DNA of 64,000 nt, taken from the NCBI GenBank assembly GCA_963817135.1, contig CAWFNG010000012.1, forward strand, positions 1-64,000, read 5' to 3'. The translations under genes and the position numbers were made by a program. The stretch comes from VAZQ01 sp963817135. Its GTDB lineage: Bacteria; Pseudomonadota; Alphaproteobacteria; Rhizobiales; Xanthobacteraceae. Below, piece after piece: positions 1-8,375 of the stretch. Within the stretch, counting starts at the first letter, position 1; the number at the start of each line of letters is the position of its first letter. The notes below the pieces were generated by a model, which was given only the letters and a program-made list of their open reading frames with translations, was not told where the DNA came from and made no database searches.

Positions 1-409
1 TCAAGATTGACGCAGAGATCGCCGGTGTTGATGATCGACTGAGGGGGTGCCTTGGAGCGGCGCACGACCGCGTGGATGCGCGCCACCAGCTCGTCCTTGT
101 GGAACGGCTTGGTCATGTAGTCGTCGGCACCGAAGCCGAGCCCCGTCACTTTATCCGCGATTTCAGCAAGGCCGGAGAGGATGAGAATTGGCGTCCTCAC
201 GTTCAAAGTGCGCAGGGACCAAGAACTTCGAAGCCGGATATGTCCGGTAGGCTCAGGTCGAGCAGAATGATATCGTAATCATTCAGCTTGCCGAGATTGA
301 GGCCTTCTTCGCCGAGATAAGTAGTGCAACAATCGAAGTTCTCGAGCTTCAGCATCAGCTCAATGGCGTGAGCGGTGGCGAAGTCGTCCTCAATCAGCAA
401 AACGCGCAT
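1..409 (-). pseudogene. CtrA-like response regulator, frameshifted and cut by the window edge
   Basis: The minus-strand start at 409 encodes MRVLLIEDDFATAHAIELML, the receiver-domain opening of the cell-cycle regulator CtrA, followed by the phospho-acceptor stretch DIILLDLSLPDISGFEVL. The frame then breaks near 210-230 and ends in GPCAL. In another frame the CtrA sequence resumes (LRTLNVRTPILILSG, then GLGFGADDYMTKPFHKDELV) and runs open to position 1. The linker before TPILILSG is about three residues shorter than in ordinary CtrA, and many otherwise invariant positions differ. CtrA is normally essential and highly conserved, so this is most likely a decayed second copy and not the functional gene. 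A sequence error cannot be excluded. The C-terminal DNA-binding domain lies outside the window. Confidence 0.85.
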
Positions 410-461
410 GCCAATTCGCTTCCTCGCAAGTCCAGGTATTACAAAATTGACCCCCATTTGG

Positions 462-476
462 TTAATGCGTGGTTAA
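462..476. promoter_or_regulatory. Full CtrA-binding box upstream of the ctrA-like gene
   Basis: The sequence is TTAA, seven bases (TGCGTGG), then TTAA, an exact match to the CtrA consensus TTAA-N7-TTAA. It lies 53-67 bp before the ctrA-like start at 409, which fits the known autoregulation of ctrA. The box is intact although the gene behind it is frameshifted. Confidence 0.65.
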
Positions 477-519
477 TGCCTGAATACATCGCAAGACAAT
501 GAAATGGGATGTCCGCCCC

Positions 520-642
520 TTAACTAAACAGCAGCAACAAGGCGACGGCGATGCACAAGATGGTTATGCAAACGAACACAAGGGTCAGCGTGTCGCGATC
601 CCGAAGAGGAATCAGCCTACTGGTTTGATGATGTCTGCGCAT
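520..642 (-). CDS. Small single-pass membrane protein, unknown function
   Basis: About 40 residues starting MRRHHQTSRL, with a polar basic N-terminus, then RDRDTLTLVFVCITILCIAV and a run of leucines to the stop, giving one C-terminal membrane helix. The same open frame continues upstream to 807, and a slightly earlier non-ATG start (around ELDIRKM) is possible. The pattern resembles the many tiny tail-anchored proteins of Bradyrhizobium-type genomes. No function can be assigned and no clear ribosome-binding site was found. Confidence 0.45.
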   Translation of the reverse strand: MRRHHQTSRLIPLRDRDTLTLVFVCITILCIAVALLLLFS

Positions 643-934
643 TTTGCGAATGTCCAATTCCAGGGCGGCCCGATGATAAACAATAAAAGGACAGGCAGCA
701 AAAAGCTTCACTTTATAACAGCGCTCGGCACCTCCGAGCGGTGACGAGCTTCGCTGGGGAGGCACGGCGCAAAAGCTCGCCGGCAGGGCTCGTGGACGCA
801 AGGACATAATGCGCGGATAAATAGAAGGGCTGCCGGAACGAGTCGAAGTCCGTTCGTGCTTGGCATTGAGGGCTCAACGCTGGGCCGAGGGATCTCTTTC
901 CAGTTTGTTAACCATTCTCGCAAATCATTTCTCT

Positions 935-1561
935 ATGAACGAATGTGGTCTAGCGCTGCTGATCCGACAGGTGCTCGGAGCGATCACCATATCGGCTGCA
1001 ATCACCGCGATCGCAGTCTGGGCCTTAAAACCGGAATCCTTGCAAAAGTATGCCAGCTGGCAGCTTCGACCGTCGCTTGATGCGTTTTCCGATTTGCGCA
1101 CGGAAGACGAACCAAGCGACACCGCTGTCGAGAGTGTCGAAGAATTGCCCTTCGAGTGTTCATACAATCCCTTTAATGTGTCACACCAAGCGGCCTCTTG
1201 CGAACACGCCACCCATCTGTTGACTGAAGATCTTATCTTGGCCGAACCTTGGAACGGCTGGAGCGATATCAAATCCTGCCGATTATTTCAGCCTTTCTTG
1301 GTCCTCATACTCGAAGTTGGCAGAGCGCCCCCGGAAGCAGTGATCGAGTGGACGTGCCTCCTCGAGCCGTGCCAACGATCGAGGCCGACAGTGATGCACG
1401 CCGGCGGTGCATCGGCTTTTAAGGTGCGTGACGTGTCGGGTTACGTCCGGGATGGCGAGCTGTTTCGGATCACGCGGGTGTTAGGATTACTGTGGATCGA
1501 CTTTGTCGGCAGTGACGATCTGTTAAGTCTTTGCCAATATAAACGCTGGAAGTTTCAGTAG
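935..1561 (+). CDS. Hypothetical protein with N-terminal membrane helix
   Basis: Starting at the ATG at 935 (MNECGLALLIRQVLG) the product has about 208 residues. One hydrophobic helix spans roughly residues 12-31, followed by an acidic, cysteine-containing soluble part. The frame is open further upstream to a TTG at 860, but that extension has no obvious start signal. A strong intrinsic terminator 25 bp after the stop supports expression of this strand. No domain is recognised, and the amino-acid make-up (several scattered cysteines and tryptophans) is unlike any family I can name, so it could also be a fortuitous open frame. Confidence 0.5.
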   Translation: MNECGLALLIRQVLGAITISAAITAIAVWALKPESLQKYASWQLRPSLDAFSDLRTEDEPSDTAVESVEELPFECSYNPFNVSHQAASCEHATHLLTEDLILAEPWNGWSDIKSCRLFQPFLVLILEVGRAPPEAVIEWTCLLEPCQRSRPTVMHAGGASAFKVRDVSGYVRDGELFRITRVLGLLWIDFVGSDDLLSLCQYKRWKFQ

Positions 1562-1585
1562 CGTGCGTGGCGTTCTGAGTTTAAG

Positions 1586-1621
1586 AACCCCAACCAATTC
1601 TGCGCATTGGTTGGGGTTTTT
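1586..1621 (+). terminator. Rho-independent terminator
   Basis: A perfect 13-bp stem (AACCCCAACCAAT pairing with ATTGGTTGGGGTT) with a 7-nt loop is followed by TTT. It lies 25 bp after the stop of the hypothetical gene ending at 1561. Confidence 0.85.
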
Positions 1622-1663
1622 CCGCATACCGCCCCAGGTGGGGTCTTTAAAGGCGGCATCCAT

Positions 1664-1939
1664 TTGCGTTTGCAATATCATGATACTGTGCCCGCAGTAG
1701 CAGCGGTATTTGAAATCGTTCTTGTACTATTCGCGGGCGCTGTGTATGGCTTCCATTCGTTGATGCAGCCAACAATCCTCAAGAACCGCGGCATCTCATA
1801 TAATTCGCCGCCTTCGACCAGCGACCCGGCACCGAAGAGCGAAACGCGCCAGGCCGAGGCTCCGCGGCGAGAACGCCAGGTTAGAGTGCGCGCAAACCCC
1901 GCGTGGAATGAAGGTCGGTCAGTCGGTTTTCCGTTATGA
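1664..1939 (+). CDS. Small membrane-anchored protein, unknown function
   Basis: From a TTG at 1664 (AAAGGCGG about 7 bp before it) the product has about 91 residues. A hydrophobic segment (AVAAVFEIVLVLFAGAVYGF) is followed by LMQPTILKNRGISYNSPP and a long, charged, proline-rich tail. The layout of one helix, then QPT.(I/V)xxN.G and a proline-rich tail, is typical of small envelope proteins in Bradyrhizobium-like genomes. The start is uncertain: a TTG at 1670 or a GTG at 1688 would also work. The function is unknown. Confidence 0.4.
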   Translation: MRLQYHDTVPAVAAVFEIVLVLFAGAVYGFHSLMQPTILKNRGISYNSPPSTSDPAPKSETRQAEAPRRERQVRVRANPAWNEGRSVGFPL

Positions 1940-2337
1940 TCGCCTTCGATTGCGGCAAATGCCACAACCAACCTGCGGGCCCGCGTCACTCGATCGCCTC
2001 ATCCTGAAGGGCCGCCTTTCTTTTCCAGGATACGAAGCAATATCGACGCCCATCCCGATTTTTGGCCAAAGCGCCGACGTTTGCTTTCCCCGAGCGGGGA
2101 GCAAGCTACAGCAACTCGTTAGGCATGCTATCGGCGCTCCCTCTTCAGGCCGCCCACGCTTGCGCTTCCGCTCTCGAAAAGGCGAGATTCGAGCCGTCCA
2201 ATGGTCGTAGCATCGACATTATAGGTCGTCGCGCCCGCAGTTAGCCGCTGTAGGGCTTCCTGGCGCTGGTGGGCAGCTAGCTTGGCGGGCGCCGGTGAAG
2301 CATACCTAATGAGAGCTCTCTTCCCTAAGATCAAGGC
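1940..2337. other. Intergenic stretch, no supported gene
   Basis: Short open frames exist on both strands, but none has a recognisable sequence, a good ribosome-binding site or supporting context. I see no repeat or strong terminator here. Confidence 0.5.
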
Positions 2338-2556
2338 ATGTCAGCTTACTACCCAATGAGCGAGATCATCCCTGATCCGGAGGACTTTGAAGCAATTGAA
2401 CAGGAACACGGTACGCTACCGCCTGACGCTTCAGATGAACAGAACAGACGGCGCTACTGTCTTGCCCTAATGCTCAAAATGATACGCCTCCATGATCATG
2501 GCAGGTTACCGCTGGAGCTGATGCGGGAATGGGATGAGATTCGGGAATGGGAATGA
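2338..2556 (+). CDS. Small acidic hypothetical protein
   Basis: 72 residues, MSAYYPMSEIIPDPEDFEAI onward, acidic and predicted helical (LALMLKMIRLHDHG), ending in EWDEIREWE. There is no signal peptide or membrane helix. The ribosome-binding site is weak (AAGG just before the ATG). The 3' end contains two near-identical 11-bp copies of CGGGAATGGGA that encode the repeated W-E motif. Function unknown. The coding character is plausible but not proven. Confidence 0.5.
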   Translation: MSAYYPMSEIIPDPEDFEAIEQEHGTLPPDASDEQNRRRYCLALMLKMIRLHDHGRLPLELMREWDEIREWE

Positions 2557-2758
2557 TCGTACTTGAGGACCAGGCAGCTAACCAATTCAGACTGGCAGCC
2601 AACGGGTATTGAGAGTACTGCAGCGTTCCCCCGCCTAGCAGACGGCCCCGTTGGCATACCAGGGTCGTGTCCTACAGCGACTTTTTGAGCATCTGGCGAC
2701 GGCAGACAGCGGGGGGCTGCGCATTTCAGGCTATCGGGCGCGCGCCGCCCAGACACGG

Positions 2759-2956
2759 TTACGGGCGCGTCGGTGCCACGCGGCTCGGCTTGTTCCGTCG
2801 TTTGGTCTTTTGGGGTTCAGCATCGCCCGCTATGTGGAAGCCGCATATGCTGCAATAATTCCACCATTTCTCGATCATGCACTCGCAACCTAGACAGTAT
2901 GTTATTTCGAGTTGCGCCCGGCTGCATTCTTCGTTGCTTTGTTCAATCCAACTCAT
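2759..2956 (-). CDS. Zinc-ribbon-like microprotein
   Basis: 65 residues starting MSWIEQSNEECSRAQLEITY. A C-x2-C spaced by 11 residues from a second C-x2-C (CLGC ... CSIC) is the arrangement of a small zinc ribbon, followed by a basic tail (KTKRRNKPSR). The start is supported by GAGGGAG six to seven bases upstream of the ATG. There is no similarity I can name. A nucleic-acid-binding or protein-binding role is only suggested by the ribbon plus basic tail. Confidence 0.5.
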   Translation of the reverse strand: MSWIEQSNEECSRAQLEITYCLGCECMIEKWWNYCSICGFHIAGDAEPQKTKRRNKPSRVAPTRP

Positions 2957-3225
2957 CGGTTACTCCCTCGTGTGAAGTATGCGGATTAAAGCCGTAGAAG
3001 CCTCCAACTTTGGTTAACGAATGTCATTGCAATGGGCGCTTTTGCTGCCGCAAAAGAAAAAGACCGTACGCAACGCGAGCAAGAGAAAACTAACAGCGGC
3101 ACACTCATAAGCGACAGAAAAATGGGCCCTCGTATTAGCCTGTGAATGTCCCGTCACTACCACGCTGCGTGATGCACGCCCTAACGCCCGTTGCCCGACG
3201 GCCGGGGCTTTTCCTTGGCCGCACC

Positions 3226-3272
3226 AAAAGAAAAAGGCCCCAGGGAGTTGGTCGCGGTTCTCTGGGACCTTT
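3226..3272 (-). terminator. Intrinsic terminator, minus strand
   Basis: Read on the minus strand, AAAGGTCCCAG pairs with CTGGGGCCTTT (one G-U pair) and runs into TTTTTCTTTT. It sits about 20 bp after the small broken gene ending at 3295. Confidence 0.6.
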
Positions 3273-3294
3273 AAGCAGCCCAGAGGGATTTGGA

Positions 3295-3514
3295 TCAGAG
3301 CTGCCCGGAATGACAATGCCAAGATTGAGTTAACACTCTGCGGGTATCAGTCTGGTCGGCGCTCGCGTTCCTGCCGCTCGACTTGATCGCCATATCCCGC
3401 CATTGCTCGGCCAGACGGCGGAAGTCGGCCTGCGTCTCCGGGAATTGCGATACCCCAGCCTCTCGCTCGCAATATTTCCGCTCTGGCTTTGTAGTCTTCG
3501 AATCGCGAGGACAT
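3295..3514 (-). pseudogene. Broken short helical protein gene
   Basis: The start at 3514 gives MSSRFEDYKARAEILRAR. A one-base shift near 3460 then changes the reading frame, and the frame ending at 3295 carries VSQFPETQADFRRLAEQWRD plus MAIKSS. Joined, the two halves look like the short helical proteins of rhizobia that open with a DYxxxAExLRxxA motif and continue with RLAExW. It is followed by an intrinsic terminator, which supports a once-expressed gene. Whether the shift is real or a sequence error cannot be told here. Confidence 0.5.
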
Positions 3515-3700
3515 GGCCGACTGTATAATGCCATCGCGCTGTACGGAATAATAACCCCTCTGAAATTGCCTGACCGGACTCCAATGAAATATTGGCTTTC
3601 TTTCATCGATCTGCTTTCCCAGCATCAGAGCCGGGAGGGCTTTCCGATGGGACGCGCTGTTCTCTATCTTCGCGTTACCGTTCCGGGCTGGGGCGAGTTG

Positions 3701-4057
3701 TCAGTTTGAGTGTGAGCGCGGCTTGAGCCATTTCCACCAGGACCGCTGTGTGTGACCCGGTGGTGTTTCTTTTATCAGGTCAGGAAAACTCGCGATGATC
3801 CGCGCAATTCGCCAAGCTTCGTCTAGAGTCAGCCTCTTCGACTCGGCGACTGCGATTTGCTCACTCGCAACCACATATGCCAGGACACGGTCGTTCGCAT
3901 CCAAAACGCGATAACCCTCGGGGAAATCCTCAAAGCGCCACGGAGGCGGAAAACTCCGAGCTGCCTCCGGTGAGCAGCGCAGTGGTTCATCGACCTGGCT
4001 GTAAATCAGCATTTCAGGCGCCATAATAGCCCCGTCACCCAGTCGGTGCCCCGACAA
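3701..4057 (-). CDS. Conserved small hypothetical protein
   Basis: 118 residues. The core is PPPWRFEDFPEGYRVLDAND then RVLAYVVA, and later LTLDEAWRIARIIASFPDLI. This pattern (a GYRVxDANxxxLAYVY strand pair followed by LTxDEARRIAxxIxxLPxL) is a recurring small soluble family in Bradyrhizobium-like genomes with no known function. The start could be the ATG at 4057 or an internal ATG eleven codons later. It is monocistronic. Confidence 0.75.
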   Translation of the reverse strand: MSGHRLGDGAIMAPEMLIYSQVDEPLRCSPEAARSFPPPWRFEDFPEGYRVLDANDRVLAYVVASEQIAVAESKRLTLDEAWRIARIIASFPDLIKETPPGHTQRSWWKWLKPRSHSN

Positions 4058-4385
4058 CTCTGCCGTGCGGAAGCTTAATTTTGTGTCAATATGACTCGAC
4101 TTGTTCGTCCGCCGCTCTATTGAGCGGCGGCTGCAATGTCATTGCGTCCGCATGTCCTAACGGCCGGCTTTCTTGTCTTCCCAGCGGCTCCACGAACTCC
4201 CCCGGTGAGAAGGAAACAGCGAACCCAGAAACAGCGAACCCGGGACGCTCTAACGCTCCTGGTTGCACGCCCGCCTCCTCTGCGAGCACGCACAAATAGG
4301 GTGAAGCGGGCGATGGGGGTTCTCCCAAGTTTGGCTACAATGTCGGCAATAATCGGCCGCATCGTCCACTATTGGGGTCGCGGCG

Positions 4386-5570
4386 ATGAAAGCGGGGATT
4401 GCAGCTCTCGCATCTGTTATTTTTTGTGGAAATGCGATAGCCGAACCGACGCAATATGTCGTTGACGGACTAGCTGTTGGATCGCAACTGAGTTTCAACA
4501 GCGCATCCTATCGGGAATACAGATGTAGTCCGAGCGAACAATTCGCCGGACTGACATGGTGTCAAAAAGCACGGAACGACAAAGAGCGGCGAGGGTCCTA
4601 TACGGCGGCCTATTCAATCCTACACTCGCGTGACGGAAATATATTATATGTCAATCGCTCTCAAGAACCGGCATTCTTCAGTCCGAATGAAGTCGAAGAG
4701 GAAATACAGCGATACTCACGCAAAATTGGCGAAACGCCACGCATAATGAAGATGCCACGTCGCGGTGGTGTCCGAGATGGAATTATCGCGGTCTGGGGCA
4801 AGATTACGCTGGAACAACTGGACCAGGTGACCAGCAGGATCATCGCAGATGGAAAAAGTCCCAAAAAGGGTCTGCTGATCGATTTCCTGGGAAATTTTGC
4901 ACGATCGGCCAAGGAAGGGTTGGCGATCTACCGTATTGACGGCGGTCCCGGATTTCTTTGGGCGGCAAGTTACGACCAGAAAGGACATGGGACACTCCGA
5001 ATAGCGGCGGTCGATGCATCGGGATTTCTTTCCCCGCCACCAGAGCGACAACCAATACTGCCATCAACTGCGGACAGGACGGAGCGGGAACCAGAGCGAA
5101 CTGAGGTGGCAGGCACGATCGAAATACTGCAAACAAAATTAGCGATTGCCACGAAGACGATAGCAGAACTCGAAAAGGCAAGAACTGATGCGGAAACAGC
5201 GCGCATTGAGGCGGATAAGGCGAGAGTCGATGCCGAGATCGCTCTTGAACAAGCCAAAGTTGTAGAAAAAGCCAAACTCGACGCGACAATAGCGCGATTA
5301 AAAGCAGATCAACCTGTAGCTAATGCTAAAGGCAGCCGCTGGGAAAACGCCTTGTATGGATCAATCGGTGGTCTGCTCGTTGCGCTGACGGCATCCACAA
5401 TTGGTTTTCTTGTTAAACGACAAAAAGCGAGCAGTTCGAAACAGCAGATTTGCGAGCCGGGGACAAGTCCGGTCGAAACGTCGGGGCAAGCTCAAAGCAG
5501 CGAAGCGAGAAATCATATCACCTGCTCTAACGCCAACGATAGCTATCTCCGAAGTGGCGTTAGAAAGTGA
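4386..5570 (+). CDS. Secreted/membrane-anchored coiled-coil protein, unknown function
   Basis: 394 residues. Residues 1-19 form a signal peptide ending AIA. An extracytoplasmic domain with two early cysteines (YRCSPSEQF, LTWCQKA) follows. Residues about 235-305 are a long heptad-rich coiled coil built of AELEKARTDAETA-like repeats. A membrane helix at about 322-343 (SIGGLLVALTASTIGFLV) is followed by a cytoplasmic tail. This suggests a periplasmic or envelope protein held at its C-terminus. The tail may be frameshifted: after the helix another frame, open to 5637, reads IAISEVALESELEAQVAAIN, which looks more like real coiled-coil protein than the annotated tail. No catalytic motif was recognised. 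Confidence 0.85.
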   Translation: MKAGIAALASVIFCGNAIAEPTQYVVDGLAVGSQLSFNSASYREYRCSPSEQFAGLTWCQKARNDKERRGSYTAAYSILHSRDGNILYVNRSQEPAFFSPNEVEEEIQRYSRKIGETPRIMKMPRRGGVRDGIIAVWGKITLEQLDQVTSRIIADGKSPKKGLLIDFLGNFARSAKEGLAIYRIDGGPGFLWAASYDQKGHGTLRIAAVDASGFLSPPPERQPILPSTADRTEREPERTEVAGTIEILQTKLAIATKTIAELEKARTDAETARIEADKARVDAEIALEQAKVVEKAKLDATIARLKADQPVANAKGSRWENALYGSIGGLLVALTASTIGFLVKRQKASSSKQQICEPGTSPVETSGQAQSSEARNHITCSNANDSYLRSGVRK

Positions 5571-5652
5571 ATTGGAAGCGCAGGTAGCTGCTATAAACGC
5601 CGCGCAAGACGAAACTGGTAGTCAGGACAAATCGTAATCATTCCGGAGGTAG

Positions 5653-5853
5653 GCGGGAATATGTCGAGCACAAGGTGCAGATTTGTTCGGGTGCCGCCGT
5701 GAGGGAGATCATCGCGCCGGCTGGCAGCGACATGACGACGTTGCCGCCGACCGCAGCGGCATTCCAGAACTTGAAAGTGGCGAGCGGGGCGTGGCAGCAC
5801 TCCTTGACCCCAGCGATGAAGCACAAGTCCACACCGACAGCACCGAAGCATAA
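5653..5853 (+). other. Possible remnant reading frame without a clear start
   Basis: An open frame of about 66 codons ends at a TAA at 5851-5853. Its end reads SGIPELESGERGVAALLDPS and then DEAQVHTDSTEA, which is protein-like in composition. It has no ATG. An ATG with GGAGG upstream exists at 5661 in a neighbouring frame but stops after 13 codons, so this may be a frameshifted small gene. A weak terminator follows. Confidence 0.25.
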
Positions 5854-5859
5854 TCCCAC

Positions 5860-5881
5860 CCCCGTTCTCGGGGTTTATTTT
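5860..5881 (+). terminator. Possible weak intrinsic terminator
   Basis: CCCCG-TTCT-CGGGG is followed by TTTATTTT. The stem is only 5 bp but GC-only, with a good T tract. Confidence 0.4.
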
Positions 5882-6212
5882 GAGGCACGAAGGAATATTT
5901 GATTCAGCTCCCGTTTTAGAGCCGAGGGTATACGTGGGACAAGAGGATTTTGGTGAGCGCGGGCGGTATCTTCAGCAGAGTAATTCACTTGTGGGGCAAA
6001 AAGGGGACACTCGAATGGAATCATCAAGAAAGTGACAGGAGAACAAATGCACCCGGTATTACGGGTACGATGCCTGAACAGAAAACAATAACGACAAAAA
6101 GGGGTGCAATGAATTGTTCCGTATGGCGCTTCAGCCAGAATCAGTACCAGACCAGCCCCCACGAGGCCCAAGCCGGTGGCGAGCTTGTCCATAAATTCGT
6201 TTTTCTAAGCCG
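5882..6212. other. Intergenic stretch with one doubtful minus-strand frame
   Basis: A minus-strand frame from 6192 begins MDKLATGLGLVGAGLVLILA, which resembles a signal or membrane segment. The remainder is cysteine-rich and unconvincing, and there is no ribosome-binding site. Nothing else is supported here. Confidence 0.3.
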
Positions 6213-6422
6213 TCAGTAGTAACTGTCAGGCGGCTTGTGGTTCACGACTATCGGGTTCTGTGTGCCGGGCTCTGTGCTCACGCCTGTCGGGCAGGATTCG
6301 CGGCCCAGCTCAATTGCTAGTCGCAGGATTCTGCAGAACTCATCATCCTGCGTCCGAAGGCGAGCCCTGGCATCCGCCTCCGCCGTATCATAATGCGATG
6401 TAACAGTCCGCCTCTGTTGCAC
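6213..6422 (-). CDS. Small hypothetical protein
   Basis: 69 residues. ARARLRTQDDEFCRILRLAI is followed by ELGRESCPTGVSTEPGTQNP. The motif (F-C-R-x6-E-x-G-x-E-x-C-x3-V-x-T-x-PGT-x-x-P) recalls short rhizobial proteins of unknown function, so I keep it as probable. There is no signal peptide or membrane helix. It lies 61 bp downstream of the membrane protein gene at 6484-7020, in the same orientation. Confidence 0.45.
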   Translation of the reverse strand: MQQRRTVTSHYDTAEADARARLRTQDDEFCRILRLAIELGRESCPTGVSTEPGTQNPIVVNHKPPDSYY

Positions 6423-6483
6423 TCATGCCCCCCGATTACTCGACCTTTCATTCCTCAATGCGACCGACCAAACCAATATCGTA

Positions 6484-7020
6484 TCACTCCGCAATCGACC
6501 GCTCCTGTTCGACGGATGTTGGTGGCGCCGCCTCGGTCATTTCAGTTGTTGGTTCTATTACCTTCGTAGTGGCAATCGGGGACTCTGGCGCCACCGCTGG
6601 CAGGGGCATCGCCTCAGATGCGGGTTCTATCGCCTTCACAGCTGATACCGTCGGCCGCTCGGCTGCGATAATTTTCAAGGCGCCGAACCCAACAATCAAA
6701 GCGCCCAAGAATGCGACCGCGGACATGGCAGAGATCATGCCCCAGCCACGGGTTCGTCGATTTGCTAGCGCCGCGGCTTCTGCGTTGTCGCGCGATGGGT
6801 CTGAATTGAGAAGCGGGGAAAAGCGGTTCTCAAACTCCTTGATAGCTTCCGCGGCCCCTAAGTCGCGAACAGCCGAAAGAAGGTCTTCATAAAGCCCCGG
6901 GCCCACCCTGCTGTTCCGAAAGTCACAGGCGTGGCGTTGCTCTATGGTGTCGAAAATGCGCTTGCGCATTTGACGGCCACTGCGCAGCGCATCCACAAAT
7001 GCTGATTGATGCTGAAGCAC
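6484..7020 (-). CDS. Single-pass membrane protein, unknown function
   Basis: 178 residues. A basic N-terminal cytoplasmic half (MRKRIFDTIEQRHACDFRNS) is followed by an AAEAIKEFENRFSPLL helix, one membrane helix near residues 96-118 (MISAMSAVAFLGALIVGFGA), then a proline/threonine/glutamate-rich tail. The start may be internal (the M at residue 18). No family was recognised. It could share a transcript with the small frame at 6213-6422. Confidence 0.65.
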   Translation of the reverse strand: MLQHQSAFVDALRSGRQMRKRIFDTIEQRHACDFRNSRVGPGLYEDLLSAVRDLGAAEAIKEFENRFSPLLNSDPSRDNAEAAALANRRTRGWGMISAMSAVAFLGALIVGFGALKIIAAERPTVSAVKAIEPASEAMPLPAVAPESPIATTKVIEPTTEMTEAAPPTSVEQERSIAE

Positions 7021-7361
7021 GGTCCGCTCCGTGTGCCAGTTCCCAAAAAAAGTGCTGGTACAATCCTAGAGGACCGGATTTGGCGGCGTGGTGGCGAACA
7101 CTGATTGCATCCCAAGTTTTGTGGCACCGTGGCATTTTGGTCACAAGTTGTGACGATTGTGTTCTCGTGACAGTCATCCGGCTTGGTTTGGCATTAAGAG
7201 GGCATGTGCTCATTTTAGCCGCTCATACCCTAAGCGGCTTTAGCTTTTCAAAATGCCGCCGCAGTCCGGTTAGGAAGCCCGAAGCGCGTTTCTCGATTTT
7301 TCTGGTACTGCGCCAACGAAAAATTCGGTCCGCCTTGTCGCCGTTTTAAGAATCAAGTTTT
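7021..7361. other. Intergenic stretch, no supported gene
   Basis: A plus-strand frame (6999-7349) lacks any recognisable sequence. A 7-bp hairpin AGCCGCT/AGCGGCT with a 9-nt loop lies at 7217-7239, with a poor T tract. I see nothing else. Confidence 0.4.
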
Positions 7362-7607
7362 TCAAGATTTCAAGATCGCTGAGTGCAACCGCGCGAGAGC
7401 CTCGACGATACGCGGGAAGCGATGAGTGAGATCATTGCCGGGTCGGCTGTATAGCCTCACCACCCCATCATTCTTGCGGGCTATAACGCGGAAGCCGTCG
7501 TGCTTGATTTCGTGTAGCCATTCCTTGCCGGTTGGAGGCGCTTTCGAGCCGGTAGGAAGACAGAGCGGGACAGAGCCTGCAGGCAGAGGGTGAAAACGCG
7601 AGGACAT
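7362..7607 (-). pseudogene. Truncated ATP-dependent DNA ligase N-terminal fragment
   Basis: About 81 residues from MSSRFHPLPAG. PPTGKEWLHEIKHDGFRVIA carries ligase motif I, with the adenylation lysine in EIKHDG at about residue 35, followed by RLYSRPGNDLTHRFPRIVEA. This is the opening of a LigD/LigC-type ATP-dependent DNA ligase domain. An intact adenylation domain would run to 200 residues or more, but here it stops after ARLHSAILKS, so motifs III-V are absent and the protein cannot ligate. Such orphan fragments are common in rhizobial accessory regions. Confidence 0.8.
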
Positions 7608-7732
7608 CGCCGGGTTCAATAGGGCGGGCGCCAAAACGAGTTGAGTCAATTAACAAAAAGTTAACCTTACGGACGGCAAGTTTTGTCGTCTGCTCGGTTA
7701 ATCGCGCGTACTAACTTGGACGGAGGCAATTC

Positions 7733-8200
7733 ATGGCGATCGAAATGCTCAGTTATAGGCAGCTCGGTGAGCGGCTCGGTTGCTCGCGGGACGCCGTACG
7801 TGCCTGGGTCAAGCAATTGCGCTTACCTTGTCACGTGGCGAACAATGGTAAAGCATTGGTTTCTGTCGATCTAACTGAGATCAATCACACGGTGATGCAA
7901 ACCCGGTCACCAGCTTTCCAAGACTCCGCCACCGCCTTGCTGGAGCCTATCGAGGCCAAGCTGGAACCGGCCACCGATTACCGGGCGGATTTCGAGCGCG
8001 AGCGCGCCGAGCGCCTCATGGCAGAGTTGCTGCGGGCGAAGGCAGATGCCTTGACGGCAAGGGCAACGGTCGCCCGCCTGGAAGACGAACTGGAGGCGCT
8101 ACGGTCCCGGCCATGGTGGTATTGGCTAACGTGGTGGAGAAGGGAGCCAAAGGCCGATTCTGTCCTATCGATCGCGCACCAATCCTCGATCACCTCGTAA
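7733..8200 (+). CDS. Helix-turn-helix protein with coiled coil and aromatic membrane-proximal tail
   Basis: 155 residues. Residues 6-30 (LSYRQLGERLGCSRDAVRAW) form a helix-turn-helix of the MerR/excisionase type. Residues about 82-125 are a coiled coil (RAERLMAELLRAKADALTAR). The tail has RPWWYWLTWWRR. The ATG follows a GGAGG ribosome-binding site at good spacing. This HTH plus coiled coil plus tryptophan-rich tail recurs in rhizobial plasmid and accessory-region proteins of unknown role. DNA binding is likely, the target is unknown, and no partner gene is adjacent. Confidence 0.8.
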   Translation: MAIEMLSYRQLGERLGCSRDAVRAWVKQLRLPCHVANNGKALVSVDLTEINHTVMQTRSPAFQDSATALLEPIEAKLEPATDYRADFERERAERLMAELLRAKADALTARATVARLEDELEALRSRPWWYWLTWWRREPKADSVLSIAHQSSITS

Positions 8201-8375
8201 TCGAGCTGGTCACGGTAGATCGGAGGTGACAGGCCAGTGGGCCGCAGTGTCAGCATGGCGATAGAATTGTGTGAAAAGTCACAACACGTTCTCGCTTAGG
8301 TGAGGAGCATCACATTTTTAGGCGGGGGACGGCGCAAAACTGCATCACCCCACCTCTGAAAGTTTGGAGGTCGCC

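Noticed and set aside
3014..3322. 102-codon minus-strand frame with a hydrophobic C-terminal stretch
   Set aside because: It spans the intrinsic terminator at 3226-3272 and has no start signal.
7217..7239. 7-bp hairpin considered as a terminator
   Set aside because: The T tract is interrupted and no supported gene precedes it.
6999..7349. 116-codon plus-strand frame
   Set aside because: No recognisable sequence, no ribosome-binding site, unusual cysteine/tryptophan content.
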